NCBI RefSeq assembly: GCF_902497555.1
Contig: NZ_CABVGP010000002.1
Span: forward strand, 1,190,501-1,254,500
Direction: 5' to 3'
Source of the DNA: Amycolatopsis camponoti
GTDB taxonomy: Bacteria; Actinomycetota; Actinomycetes; Mycobacteriales; Pseudonocardiaceae
DNA length: 64,000 nt
In this document: positions 34,862-42,759 of the stretch, one piece after another
Numbering within the stretch: position 1 is the stretch's first letter
Layout: every line of letters starts with the position of its first letter
The notes under the pieces: model-generated
Told to the model about the DNA's origin: nothing
What the model saw: only the letters and a program-made list of their open reading frames with translations
Database searches by the model: none
Position numbers and translations under genes: made by a program

Positions 34862-35932
34862 ATGCTGATCGCGGTCACCGGGGGCACCGGTTTCCTGGGT
34901 GCCCACACGGTCGCGGCGCTGCTGCGGCGGGGGCACCGGGTCCGGCTCCTCGCCCGCGACCCCGGCCGCGTTCCGTCCACAGTGGACGTCGTGACCGGCG
35001 ACGTCACGGACCCGGTGGCGGCCCGGCGGCTGGTGGCGGGGGCGGACGCGGTGCTGCACGCCGCCGGCGTCTACACGTTCGACAGCCGGCGCCGCGACGA
35101 GCTGTGGCGGGTCAACGTCCGCGGCACCGAGGTCGTCCTCGGTGCCGCGCGACGGGCGGGGGCGGGCCGGATCGTGCACGTGTCGACGGTGGGGACGCTG
35201 TACCCCACGACGGCGCCGTCGGTCGGGCCCGCCAGCCCGGTCGGCGAGCCGCGGGAGGCCTACCTGCAGTCGAAGGTCGTCGCCGAGGGGATCGCGCGCC
35301 GGCACGCCTCGGTGGGGGCGCCGGTGGTCGTCACGTACCCGCCGGCGCTGCTCGGCCCGGACGACCCGCACCTGGGCGACCAGAACGCGCGGTTGCGGGC
35401 CGTGCTGCGCGGGCTGACCCCGATCTGGCCGGGACGCGGCCTCCCGCTCGGCGACGTCCGCGACTCGGCCGAGCTGCACGCGCGGCTGCTGGGCGGGGAA
35501 GTTCCCGCGCGGGCCGCGTTCTTCGGGCCGGGAAACTTCCTGACCACCCGGGATTACCTGGCCACGGCCCGGGCCGCGACCGGGCGCGCGTTGCCGGCGG
35601 TGTTCGTGCCGCCGCGGGCGCTGTACCCGGTGGGCCGGTTCGCCGACCGGCTGCAACGCGTCTGGCCGTGGGCGCTGCCGGTCCAGTACGGCGCGATCCA
35701 CGTCTGCGCCACGGCGGTGCCGGTCGACCCGGACGCGCCCACGGGCGGCGTCGCGGCCCGGCCGGCGCTCGAGACCGTGCGCGACACCGTCACCTGGCTG
35801 CACGCCACGGGACGGATCACCGGCCGGCAGGCGGGTTCGGCGGCAGTGTCCACATCGGACGCCGACGGGGTTTCAGCAGCACTCACCGGCCCCGGCTCCG
35901 GGGCCGTCCAGACCGAGGAGGTCCTGTCATGA
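34862..35932 (+). CDS. NAD(P)-dependent epimerase/dehydratase (extended SDR)
   Basis: 356 aa. Rossmann motif TGGTGFLG at residues 6-13 and YLQSK catalytic Tyr/Lys pair near 136-140. The overall pattern (VLHAAGVYTFDSRRRDELWRVN by key residues VLHAAG and VNVRGTEVV) is like the dihydroflavonol reductase/3beta-HSD group, suggesting a keto reduction or hydroxysteroid-type dehydrogenation on the core or a sugar (inference). The last four bases overlap the next small gene. Confidence 0.85.
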   Translation: MLIAVTGGTGFLGAHTVAALLRRGHRVRLLARDPGRVPSTVDVVTGDVTDPVAARRLVAGADAVLHAAGVYTFDSRRRDELWRVNVRGTEVVLGAARRAGAGRIVHVSTVGTLYPTTAPSVGPASPVGEPREAYLQSKVVAEGIARRHASVGAPVVVTYPPALLGPDDPHLGDQNARLRAVLRGLTPIWPGRGLPLGDVRDSAELHARLLGGEVPARAAFFGPGNFLTTRDYLATARAATGRALPAVFVPPRALYPVGRFADRLQRVWPWALPVQYGAIHVCATAVPVDPDAPTGGVAARPALETVRDTVTWLHATGRITGRQAGSAAVSTSDADGVSAALTGPGSGAVQTEEVLS

Positions 35933-36153
35933 CCACCAGCGATGCCGGGCACGCGGACACCGGTGATCGGCAGCCCGTGCAGCAGGCGTCCGCCGACGCA
36001 CTCTTCACCGCGGAAGCGGCATCAGGCACCGCCCCGGTGCCGGTCGAAGCCCTGGTCCGCCCGATGCCGCGGCTGGGCCGCGGGATCGTGTGGTCCGACA
36101 TCGTCGCCGAGATCGAGCGGGACCACCGGGCCCGGATGAGGGATGCCGCGTGA
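35929..36153 (+). CDS. Small protein of unknown function (74 aa)
   Basis: 74 aa, with an acidic and Ala-rich N-terminus and a basic end (IVWSDIVAEIERDHRARMRD). It overlaps the SDR stop (ATGA) and the carboxyltransferase start (GTGA) by four bases each, so it is translationally coupled between them and very probably real. No family was recognised. A role as an accessory subunit of the following carboxylase is possible but not shown. Confidence 0.7.
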   Translation: MTTSDAGHADTGDRQPVQQASADALFTAEAASGTAPVPVEALVRPMPRLGRGIVWSDIVAEIERDHRARMRDAA

Positions 36154-37865
36154 GCGGAAGCCAGGAGTCCGGCGCGGCGCGAGCCGACGACGCGGAGGTG
36201 GTGCCGGTCCCCGACGGGGTCCGGCGTCGCCGGCTGGGCCGTCCGGGGACGGGGACGTCCGGGGACGCCCAGGTCATCGAGCTGGCCCGCGCCGCCGACC
36301 TGGCGCGCCCGGAGCCGGCCGACATGCCGCTGCTGCGCCGCCGTCGCGAAGAGCTGCGCTCGCACATCCACGAGGGCAAGCTCGACGCCGTCCGGCGGCA
36401 GCACTCGCTGGGCAAGCTCACCGCGCGCGAACGGCTGGCCCTGCTGCTCGACGACGACTCCTTCACCGAGATCGAGCCCTACCGGCGGCACCAGGCGACC
36501 GGGCCGGGCCTGGCCGGCAACCGCCCGCACACCGACGGCGTGGTCGCCGGCTCCGGCACGATCGACGGGCGGCGGGTGTTCGTCTACGCCCAGGACTTCA
36601 CGCTCTTCGGCGGTTCGCTCGGCGAGGCGCACGCGGCGAAGATCCACAAGGTGCTCGACCTCGCGGTGGCCAACGGCGCCCCGGTGATCGGGCTCAACGA
36701 CAGCGGCGGCGCCCGGATCCAGGAAGGCGTGCTGGCGCTGAACGGCTACGGCGGCATCTTCCGCCGCCAGGTCGAGGCGTCCGGCGTGATCCCGCAGATC
36801 AGCGTCATCCTCGGCCCCTGCGCGGGCGGCGCGGCGTACTCGCCGGCGCTCGCCGACTTCACGTTCATGGTGCGCGACACCGCGCGGATGTACCTGACCG
36901 GGCCCGACGTGGTCGAGGCCGTGAGCGGCCAGCGCGTCACGCACGAGGAGCTCGGCGGCGCGGACGTCCACGGGAGCGCGTCGGGCGTCGCGACGGTGGT
37001 GCACGACGACGAGGAGAGCTGCCTCGCCGACGTCCGGTACCTGGTTTCGCTGCTGCCGTCGAACTACCTCGACCCGCCGCCCGCGACCGTCCCGACGAAC
37101 GCCACGGACGACTACCGGCCCCGGCTGGCGGAGCTGGTGCCGGTGGAGCCGAACCAGCCGTACGACATGCGGGACGTCTTCGCCGAGCTCGCCGACGACG
37201 GCGAGTTCTTCGAGCTGCACGAAGGCTGGGCGCGCAACGTCTTGTGCGCGCTCGCGCGGATCGACGGCCGCGTCGTCGGCCTGGTCGGCAACCAGCCGGT
37301 GGTGTTCGCCGGCGTGCTCGACGGGCCGGCGTCGCAGAAGGCCGCGCGGTTCGTGCGGTTCTGCGACGCGTTCGGCATCCCGCTGGTGAGCCTGGTGGAC
37401 GTGCCGGGCTTCCTGCCCGGGGTGGAGCAGGAGCGCGGCGGCATCATCCGCCAGGGCGCGCAGCTGCTGCACGCGTACTGCGAAGCGACAGTGCCACGGA
37501 TCCAGGTGATCCTGCGCAAGGCGTACGGCGGCGCGTACATCGTGATGGACTCGCGGTCGATCGGGTGCGACCTGTCGCTGGCGTGGCCGACGAACCAGAT
37601 CGCGGTGATGGGCGCGGAGGGCGCGGTGAACGTGCTGTACCGCCGTGACCTGGCGGCCGCGGCCGACCCGGCGGCGCTGCGGGCGAAGCTGGTCGCGGAG
37701 TACACGGAGGAGTTCCTGAACCCCCAGTACGCGGCCGAGCGCGGCTTGGTCGACGACATCATCGACCCGGCCGAGACCCGCGCGGCGGTGGCCCGCGGCC
37801 TGGCGATGCTGCGCGACAAGCGCAAGCCCGCCCCGGCGCGCAAGCACGGCAACCTGCCGATCTGA
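36150..37865 (+). CDS. Acyl-CoA carboxylase carboxyltransferase (beta) subunit
   Basis: 571 aa. The N-terminal roughly 60 residues are extra. The carboxyltransferase body starts with HIHEGKLDAVRRQHSLGKLT and has DDGSF-like DDDSFTEIE, the oxyanion turn LNDSGGARIQEG and GPCAGGAAYSPALADF, and in the second half FLPGVEQERGGIIRQGAQLL and AYGGAYIVM. It transfers carboxyl from biotin to acyl-CoA, giving malonyl- or methylmalonyl-CoA. An epsilon-type partner follows 16 bp later; no alpha (biotin) subunit is in the window, so one must be supplied from elsewhere. It may raise the malonyl-CoA supply for PKSE or make a special acyl unit. Confidence 0.94.
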   Translation: MSGSQESGAARADDAEVVPVPDGVRRRRLGRPGTGTSGDAQVIELARAADLARPEPADMPLLRRRREELRSHIHEGKLDAVRRQHSLGKLTARERLALLLDDDSFTEIEPYRRHQATGPGLAGNRPHTDGVVAGSGTIDGRRVFVYAQDFTLFGGSLGEAHAAKIHKVLDLAVANGAPVIGLNDSGGARIQEGVLALNGYGGIFRRQVEASGVIPQISVILGPCAGGAAYSPALADFTFMVRDTARMYLTGPDVVEAVSGQRVTHEELGGADVHGSASGVATVVHDDEESCLADVRYLVSLLPSNYLDPPPATVPTNATDDYRPRLAELVPVEPNQPYDMRDVFAELADDGEFFELHEGWARNVLCALARIDGRVVGLVGNQPVVFAGVLDGPASQKAARFVRFCDAFGIPLVSLVDVPGFLPGVEQERGGIIRQGAQLLHAYCEATVPRIQVILRKAYGGAYIVMDSRSIGCDLSLAWPTNQIAVMGAEGAVNVLYRRDLAAAADPAALRAKLVAEYTEEFLNPQYAAERGLVDDIIDPAETRAAVARGLAMLRDKRKPAPARKHGNLPI

Positions 37866-37881
37866 GAAGAGGTGTGGCGCG

Positions 37882-38076
37882 ATGTCCGCGATCCGCGTGG
37901 TCCACGGCGCGCCGGACGACAGCGAGCTGGCGGCCCTGGTGGCGGTGCTGCAGGCGATCCGCGCGACCCGGCCGCCGGAGCCCCCGCGGCCGTCGGCGTG
38001 GGGCGACCCGGGATGGCGGGCCCGGGAACCGCGAGCCGCCGCGGGCGCTTGGCGGATGTCGGGACTGCCGCACTGA
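37882..38076 (+). CDS. Acyl-CoA carboxylase epsilon subunit-like protein
   Basis: 64 aa. Begins MSAIRVVHGAPDDSELAALV, the pattern of actinobacterial AccE/PccE epsilon subunits, and ends WRMSGLPH. These small proteins strengthen the alpha-beta complex of acyl-CoA carboxylases. The position directly after the beta subunit gene supports the call. Confidence 0.85.
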   Translation: MSAIRVVHGAPDDSELAALVAVLQAIRATRPPEPPRPSAWGDPGWRAREPRAAAGAWRMSGLPH

Positions 38077-38366
38077 GCCCACCCCCGGCGCCGGTACCGA
38101 GCGCCTCAAGGGGCCTTCGGGTGCGTTGAACGCGCCCCGAGGCCCCCTTTGGTGCGTTCAGCTCACCGAAGGCCGCATGGGGGCGCTTCCGCGAGGGCCG
38201 GCGCGCGTGCCCGGAGGGTCGGCGCACGTGCCTGGGGGCGGTTTCGGCGGCGCTGGTGTCTCGAATGAGTCATTCAGGACCCCCGAGGTCATGAATGACT
38301 CATTCGAGACGTAGGCGGAGCTGCGGGTGAGCGAGCCACCGCGACTTTGCCGGGGCCCTGGGGGCG
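38077..38366. terminator. Gene-free stretch with a GC-rich imperfect hairpin and a 19-bp palindrome
   Basis: Near 38106-38155 AAGGGGCCTTCGGG and CCCCGAGGCCCCCTT form an imperfect stem, terminator-like after the carboxylase genes. Near 38258-38310 lies a long perfect inverted repeat, listed separately. No supported gene occurs. Confidence 0.5.
38258..38310. repeat. Inverted repeat with GAATGASTCATTC core, 19-bp arms
   Basis: GTCTCGAATGAGTCATTCA (38258-38276) pairs perfectly with 38292-38310, leaving a 15-nt loop. Each arm is itself close to a palindrome (GAATGAGTCATTC). It lies between the carboxylase operon and a convergent small gene and may be a bidirectional terminator or a mobile-type intergenic palindrome. 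Confidence 0.8.
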
Positions 38367-38588
38367 TCAGGCGGCCTGGCCCGGGATCTCCTTCAACCTC
38401 CGCGCCGCCGCGCGCTCGCGGCTGGGGGAGTACGTCGTGTGGCCCGGGTGGACCGCCACGTACCGCACTTCGCCGTCCGAGATCGCCTCCACCTCCGTGC
38501 GCTCGCCGCGGGTGAACTCCGCTCCGCAGACCGCGCACGTGCGCTGGCGGTCCGCCGCGCCGCCGATCGGCTTCCGTTCCTCGGTCAT
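38367..38588 (-). CDS. Small zinc-ribbon-like protein
   Basis: 73 aa beginning MTEERKPIGG and containing RTCAVCGAEFTRGE. A single CxxC plus one His (HPGHTTYSP) could form an incomplete zinc site. GAGG lies 7 bases before the ATG. No precise family was recognised. It is oriented opposite to the neighbouring operons and may be an unrelated gene inside the cluster. Confidence 0.6.
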   Translation of the reverse strand: MTEERKPIGGAADRQRTCAVCGAEFTRGERTEVEAISDGEVRYVAVHPGHTTYSPSRERAAARRLKEIPGQAA

Positions 38589-38740
38589 GCGCGCACCTCG
38601 CCGTCGAGTGGGGAACCTCCAGTGCACTCCGCCGACCCCTATCCCGACCACTCAAATGCTGCGCACGTCAGCGGTTCCCATCCGATCCTCGACCCCGGGG
38701 GCGCATGGTGATCCCACACACGACAAAGCGGAGGAACGCC

Positions 38741-38875
38741 ATGACGGCAGCAGCGGTCCCGGCCGACGACTGGACGCCACCACCCACCGAAGAGGCCCGC
38801 GGGCTCAGGCTGGTCGAAGCGCCCGAGCCGGCCGACGAGGAGCTCGGCGAGCACATCGTGCTCGGCTACAACTGA
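38741..38875 (+). CDS. 44-aa peptide gene, candidate RiPP precursor
   Basis: Begins MTAAAVPADDWTPPPTEEAR and ends EELGEHIVLGYN. GGAGGAACGCC directly precedes the ATG, a strong site, and a hairpin follows at 38884-38915, so a small translated gene is well supported. The N-terminal part is Pro/Glu/Asp-rich, the C-terminus is short and hydrophobic ending Gly-Tyr-Asn. No Cys is present. The size and shape recall small precursors of peptide-derived products, but no known precursor family is recognised and no radical SAM or other RiPP enzyme is adjacent. Alternatives are a leader peptide or a small regulatory protein. Confidence 0.6.
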   Translation: MTAAAVPADDWTPPPTEEARGLRLVEAPEPADEELGEHIVLGYN

Positions 38876-38883
38876 GGGGCGGG

Positions 38884-38915
38884 GCTCCGGCGCCGAACAC
38901 GGACGGTGCCGGAGC
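38884..38915 (+). terminator. Hairpin after the 44-aa gene
   Basis: GCTCCGGCGCC (38884-38894) pairs with GGTGCCGGAGC (38905-38915) with one G-U pair. It begins 8 bases after the stop codon. No T-run follows. Confidence 0.6.
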
Positions 38916-39055
38916 GCACGCTCGGAGATGAGCACCCCGCCGTCGGCCGGGGAGAATTGACCCTGTTCGGGCCGGAGTGTCACCGGAGCCCTGGCACGAC
39001 GGCCCGGTGGCCATGCGTGACGGCGATCTGCGACGTTCGGTTGGGAGGCCGGCGG

Positions 39056-39367
39056 ATGGCAATGCGCCTCCAGCTCACGGCGGGCCTCGAGGTCCTCGAA
39101 AGCTGGGCCGAGACGGCTTCACAGGCGGCGCGGAATGTCGTCTACGAGGCCCTGTTCGCCGTCGGCGACGGTTCCGCTTTTCTCGTTTACGACATTTTCG
39201 GCGACCCCCGCGATCCCGGCAATTTCCTCATCATGGTGAAACCGGGACTGGTCATGAAAGTGATGGTGCAGCGCGCCGAATCCGCGTTCGAAATCCGCTA
39301 CGTCGGAGCGGTCGAAGACGAGTTCGACACCGCCGCCGCACCTCAGGGGACGTCCAGCCCCGAGTGA
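39056..39367 (+). CDS. Hypothetical protein (103 aa)
   Basis: 103 aa starting MAMRLQLTAGLEVLESWAET with GGGAGG 6 bases upstream. Mixed alpha/beta pattern with LVYDIFGDPRDPGNFLIMV. No family was recognised. It is the first of a run of genes reading towards the FAD enzyme. Whether it belongs to the enediyne pathway is not clear. Confidence 0.7.
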   Translation: MAMRLQLTAGLEVLESWAETASQAARNVVYEALFAVGDGSAFLVYDIFGDPRDPGNFLIMVKPGLVMKVMVQRAESAFEIRYVGAVEDEFDTAAAPQGTSSPE

Positions 39368-39566
39368 CGGTTCGGCCGAAAACTGCGCCGAACGGACCAA
39401 CCCGCGCTCCGCACCCGGGTGCGGGTATTTCACCTGATCGGCTGTCGAATATCGGCTTCCGGACGTGTATTCCTCACCTTGACAGCGCATCTTGCCATGT
39501 GAAAACCTTTGTGTGTTCGCTGGTCAGGCCGCTATTTCTGGGGTGGGTAACGTAGGAGGCTGCACC

Positions 39567-40106
39567 ATGTCTTCACCCGAATTGCCAGGACTCGATGTTT
39601 CCAGCCGCGTTCGCGCCCGGGACGTCCAGATGACCGGGACCGCCGACGTCGGCCGCCGGGTGCTCATGATCACCGGGGCGATCGACACCACCGACCACGA
39701 CGTTTCGGTGAGCGTGAGCCTCCCCGAACCCGGCCGGTGGCAGGTGATCAAGGCGGAGACCAACCTGACCGACCAGACGTGGGTCGCGATGCAGGCCGTG
39801 ATGGACGAGGACTCGACCTTCCTCGACGACGCGATGCTGATGTCGCCCCAGTTCTCGAAGAGCTTCATGACGCCGGACCAGCGCCGCCTCACCTTCTACG
39901 ACGGCGAGGTCCGCCCCGGCGAGACCGTCCTGAAGACGTATTCGATGGAGACCGGCGGCCGCAAGCCGACCTACTTCTACTCGCGCTACAGCCCGATCGC
40001 CACCGACAGCGCCGAGCAGTCCCAGCAGACGCTGGACGAGCTCGTGACCAACGGGATGAGCCAGCGGCCGGTGGTGGAGCTGATCGTCCCCGTCACGGTC
40101 CTCTGA
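39567..40106 (+). CDS. Hypothetical protein (179 aa)
   Basis: 179 aa, beginning MSSPELPGLDVSSRVRARDV, with AGGAGG 8 bases before the ATG. Largely beta-rich (VSVSVSLPEPGRWQVIKAET) and with no Cys, signal or membrane segment. No known family was recognised. It sits 19 bp before the FAD oxidoreductase gene, suggesting a shared operon. Confidence 0.75.
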   Translation: MSSPELPGLDVSSRVRARDVQMTGTADVGRRVLMITGAIDTTDHDVSVSVSLPEPGRWQVIKAETNLTDQTWVAMQAVMDEDSTFLDDAMLMSPQFSKSFMTPDQRRLTFYDGEVRPGETVLKTYSMETGGRKPTYFYSRYSPIATDSAEQSQQTLDELVTNGMSQRPVVELIVPVTVL

Positions 40107-40125
40107 GCCGGCGGCGGGGCGAGCA

Positions 40126-41454
40126 GTGATCAAGTTCGTACCGGAGCCGCACCTGCTCGACTCGCCGCGTGGCCGCGACTGGCCGCGTCCGCCCGCGCCA
40201 CCGTCCCCGGCGCGGGCGGCGTCGCCGGCACCCGCGGCCGACGTCGTGATCGTCGGGGCCGGCCCGGCCGGGCTCGCCGTCGCCTCCGCGCTGTGGCACC
40301 ACGGCGTGCCCGACGTCGTGGTGGTGGACCGCACCGGGCGGCCGTGCGGGCGGTTCTTCGGCCGGATCGACCTGCTGGGCCAGCGCGTGCTGCGCTCGCC
40401 CTACGAGCACCACCCCGGCGTCGAGGGGTTCCGCGACTGCGAGCTGCTCGACTTCGCGCGGCTGCACTGGGGGCGGCTGACGCCCACCGAGCGCCGCGAG
40501 ATCCGGATGTCCCAGTCGGGGCACCGGTCGGTCGTCCCCGTCGACGTCTTCGACGCCTACTGCGCGCACCTGGTCACCACCCACCACGTCGGCGAGAAGA
40601 CCTGGCAGGCGACGGTCCGCGAGGTCACGCCGGGGCGGGACGCGGTGACCGTGCACACCGACCGCTTCTCCGTCGCCGCCCGCCACGTCGTGCTGTGCCC
40701 GGGCGAGGAACGCCGGCCCGCGCCGGAGACCTGGTGGGGCGGCGGGCATCCGCCCCGCGGAGTGTCCTTTTGGGACGAATCGGTGCCGCCGGGCGCGCGG
40801 TGCCAGGTGGTCGTCGGCGCCGGACTCACCGCGGCCCACCTGATCACCGGCGCGCTCGAAGCCGGGCGCGAGGTGCACTGGGTGGTCCGGGAGACCGGCG
40901 AGCGCTACCAGTGCGCGGACGTGAACTCCACCTTCTTCCGGCCGGAGGGCCGCAAGCGCTTCGACGGGGTCGGCTGGGCCGAGCGGCTCGACCTGATGGG
41001 CCGGTTCCGGCGCGCGTCGATCATGTTCGAGTTCCGGCCGCTGCTCGAACGCGCCGAAGCCGAGGGCAGGCTGGTCGTCCACCGCGGCGAAGCGGTCAAG
41101 GAGATCGCCCCGGCCGTCGGCGGGAGCGTCGTGCTGCGGCTGGAGAGCGGGCGGCGGGTCGCGGGCGACCACGTCGTGCTGGCGCTGGGCACGACGCCGT
41201 CGATCGGCGCCGGCCTGCTGCCCGACGACCTCGTCGACGCCCGCGACGGCTGGCCGTCCCTGGACGAGCGGACGCTGTCCTACCGCCGCGAGCCGCGCGT
41301 GTCGGTGGTCGGGGCCGCGGCCGGGATGGTGCTCGGGCCGGCCGCCCGCAACATCGACGGCCACCGCGTCGCCACGACCCGGGTCGCCGCGGCGATCGCC
41401 GGGCAGCTGCGCGGCGCGGTCACGGCCCCGGCCGAGGCGGTAGTCGGTGTCTGA
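40126..41454 (+). CDS. FAD-dependent pyridine-nucleotide-type oxidoreductase/monooxygenase
   Basis: 442 aa. After a Pro-rich roughly 35-residue N-terminus comes the FAD motif DVVIVGAGPAGLAVASALW, then a second Rossmann fold VVVGAGLTAAHLITGALEAG for NAD(P)H. The layout resembles flavoprotein N-hydroxylases and related two-dinucleotide-domain oxidases. It could hydroxylate or oxidise a small substrate; nothing in the sequence shows which. The preceding stop is 19 bp upstream and the next gene overlaps its end by 8 bp, so it is part of an operon of largely unknown genes. Confidence 0.85.
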   Translation: MIKFVPEPHLLDSPRGRDWPRPPAPPSPARAASPAPAADVVIVGAGPAGLAVASALWHHGVPDVVVVDRTGRPCGRFFGRIDLLGQRVLRSPYEHHPGVEGFRDCELLDFARLHWGRLTPTERREIRMSQSGHRSVVPVDVFDAYCAHLVTTHHVGEKTWQATVREVTPGRDAVTVHTDRFSVAARHVVLCPGEERRPAPETWWGGGHPPRGVSFWDESVPPGARCQVVVGAGLTAAHLITGALEAGREVHWVVRETGERYQCADVNSTFFRPEGRKRFDGVGWAERLDLMGRFRRASIMFEFRPLLERAEAEGRLVVHRGEAVKEIAPAVGGSVVLRLESGRRVAGDHVVLALGTTPSIGAGLLPDDLVDARDGWPSLDERTLSYRREPRVSVVGAAAGMVLGPAARNIDGHRVATTRVAAAIAGQLRGAVTAPAEAVVGV

Positions 41455-41941
41455 GGTGTCCGAGGTGCCCGGGGTGTCCGAGCGGCACGACTCGCGGTTC
41501 GCCCTGCCCGACATCGACGCTCCCGGCGCGACCGAGGCCGGGATCATCCTGCTGGGCCTGGACGCCGACCGGCTGCTGGCCGGGCTGGCGCTGGCCCGGC
41601 TCGCCGACGACCCGGCCCTGGTGACGCAGGTGGTCGACCAGGCCCGCCACGGTACGGCCGCGTTCGGCATGGGCGGGCTCCTCGAGTCCGGCCGGCAGCA
41701 CTGGCTCACCCTGCGCGGCCACGTCGGTGACCCGCCGTCGACGTCGTCGCCGGGCTCGCTGCGCCGGGAGTGGGAGCGCCGCCTGGACCTCGTCGCGGCG
41801 GCGGTACCCGGCGCCGGGGCGGGCACGATCGCTTACCTGACCGCCTGCGCGCTGCGCGGTGCGGAGGTCGACCAGCTCGCTGCCGGGCTGGCGGACGGAA
41901 AGGAACCCTTCGATGTCGTACCTGAGGTCCCTGCCGGCTGA
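41447..41941 (+). CDS. Hypothetical protein (164 aa)
   Basis: 164 aa, Ala/Leu-rich and helical, with GTG 41447 overlapping the upstream stop by 8 bases. No family recognised. It overlaps the next AhpD-like gene by 29 bp. Coding is supported by tight packing in the operon and by length. Confidence 0.7.
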   Translation: MSEVSEVPGVSERHDSRFALPDIDAPGATEAGIILLGLDADRLLAGLALARLADDPALVTQVVDQARHGTAAFGMGGLLESGRQHWLTLRGHVGDPPSTSSPGSLRREWERRLDLVAAAVPGAGAGTIAYLTACALRGAEVDQLAAGLADGKEPFDVVPEVPAG

Positions 41942-42461
41942 AACCACGCTGCTGCAGGTCTTCCGGGCCTACCCCGGTCCCGCCAAGCACCTGCTGGCCT
42001 TCCACGAGGAGCTGCTGCGCGGCGAGTCGCCGTTCACCCCGGGCGAGCGCGAGATGATCGCGGCGTACGTCTCCGGGGTCAACGCCTGCGACTACTGCCA
42101 CGGCATCCACACGGTGACGGCGGAGGCGTTCGGCGTCCCCGAAGGCGTGCTCGCGGCCGCGGTCGCCGACCTGGCTTCGGCGCCGGTCGAGGAGAAGCTC
42201 AAGCCGGTGCTGGCCTACGTCGGGAAGCTCACGCGGACGCCGTCGCGGATGACCGAGGCGGACGCCGAGGCCGTCTTCGCGGCGGGCTGGGACGAGCGCG
42301 CGCTGCACGACGCCGTCCTGGTGTGCGCGCTGTTCAACTTCATGAACCGGATGGTCGAGGGCATCGGCATCGAGGCCGACGCGGCGTACGCGGTCGAATC
42401 GGGGGAGCGCCTCAAAGAAGGCGGTTACGCGGGCCTGGCGGGCCTGCTCACCGACGCCTGA
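41913..42461 (+). CDS. AhpD-like carboxymuconolactone decarboxylase-fold peroxidase
   Basis: 182 aa. The catalytic helix NACDYCHGIHTVTAE (about residues 56-70) supplies CxxC and a His, and FTPGEREMIAAYVSGV precedes it, as in AhpD and related peroxidases. It may destroy peroxides or handle a redox step. ATG 41913 is preferred over earlier starts because the family N-terminus begins there. It ends just before a strong terminator. Confidence 0.88.
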   Translation: MSYLRSLPAETTLLQVFRAYPGPAKHLLAFHEELLRGESPFTPGEREMIAAYVSGVNACDYCHGIHTVTAEAFGVPEGVLAAAVADLASAPVEEKLKPVLAYVGKLTRTPSRMTEADAEAVFAAGWDERALHDAVLVCALFNFMNRMVEGIGIEADAAYAVESGERLKEGGYAGLAGLLTDA

Positions 42462-42476
42462 ATCGCACCCGGCTCA

Positions 42477-42512
42477 CGGAGGCCCCCGGCAAGGACGTGC
42501 CGGGGGCCTCCG
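42477..42512 (+). terminator. 15-bp stem hairpin terminator
   Basis: CGGAGGCCCCCGGCA (42477-42491) pairs perfectly with 42498-42512 around loop AGGACG, 16 bases after the AhpD-like stop. It closes the 39-42.5 kb operon. Confidence 0.85.
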
Positions 42513-42759
42513 TCGTGTGTCCACAAAGGATGATCACAGTGGACGGACGGTGGCCCTCGGTGCTCGCGCGGACACGCTCGGTCGGCGCTGGGCGAAGTGT
42601 ACGTATTTACTTGTGTGGCAACAGTTTTCGCTGAGCCGCATCGCGCAACCTCGGCATCGTCGGAGATGAACCGGCGCCCCCGCCGGGTACCGTCGCCTGG
42701 TGACAGAGCCGGTCCGCGCGCCGGTTTTCCCGAGTCGCCCGTTGATGGGGGTCGCGAAC
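42513..42759. promoter_or_regulatory. Promoter region of the PQQ-propeller gene
   Basis: About 250 bp, with no supported gene; an AT-rich patch near 42596-42615 (tacgtatttacttgtgt) is the most promoter-like point. An open GTG at 42700 could be taken as an earlier start of the next gene but lies upstream of its signal peptide. Confidence 0.35.

Noticed and set aside
38077..38366. Possible gene after the epsilon subunit
   Set aside because: Only overlapping low-quality ORFs with no RBS; the stretch is dominated by inverted repeats.
42700..42759. GTG 42700 as start of the PQQ-propeller gene
   Set aside because: It would place about 20 residues before an otherwise perfect signal peptide; ATG 42760 has its own GGGGG site.
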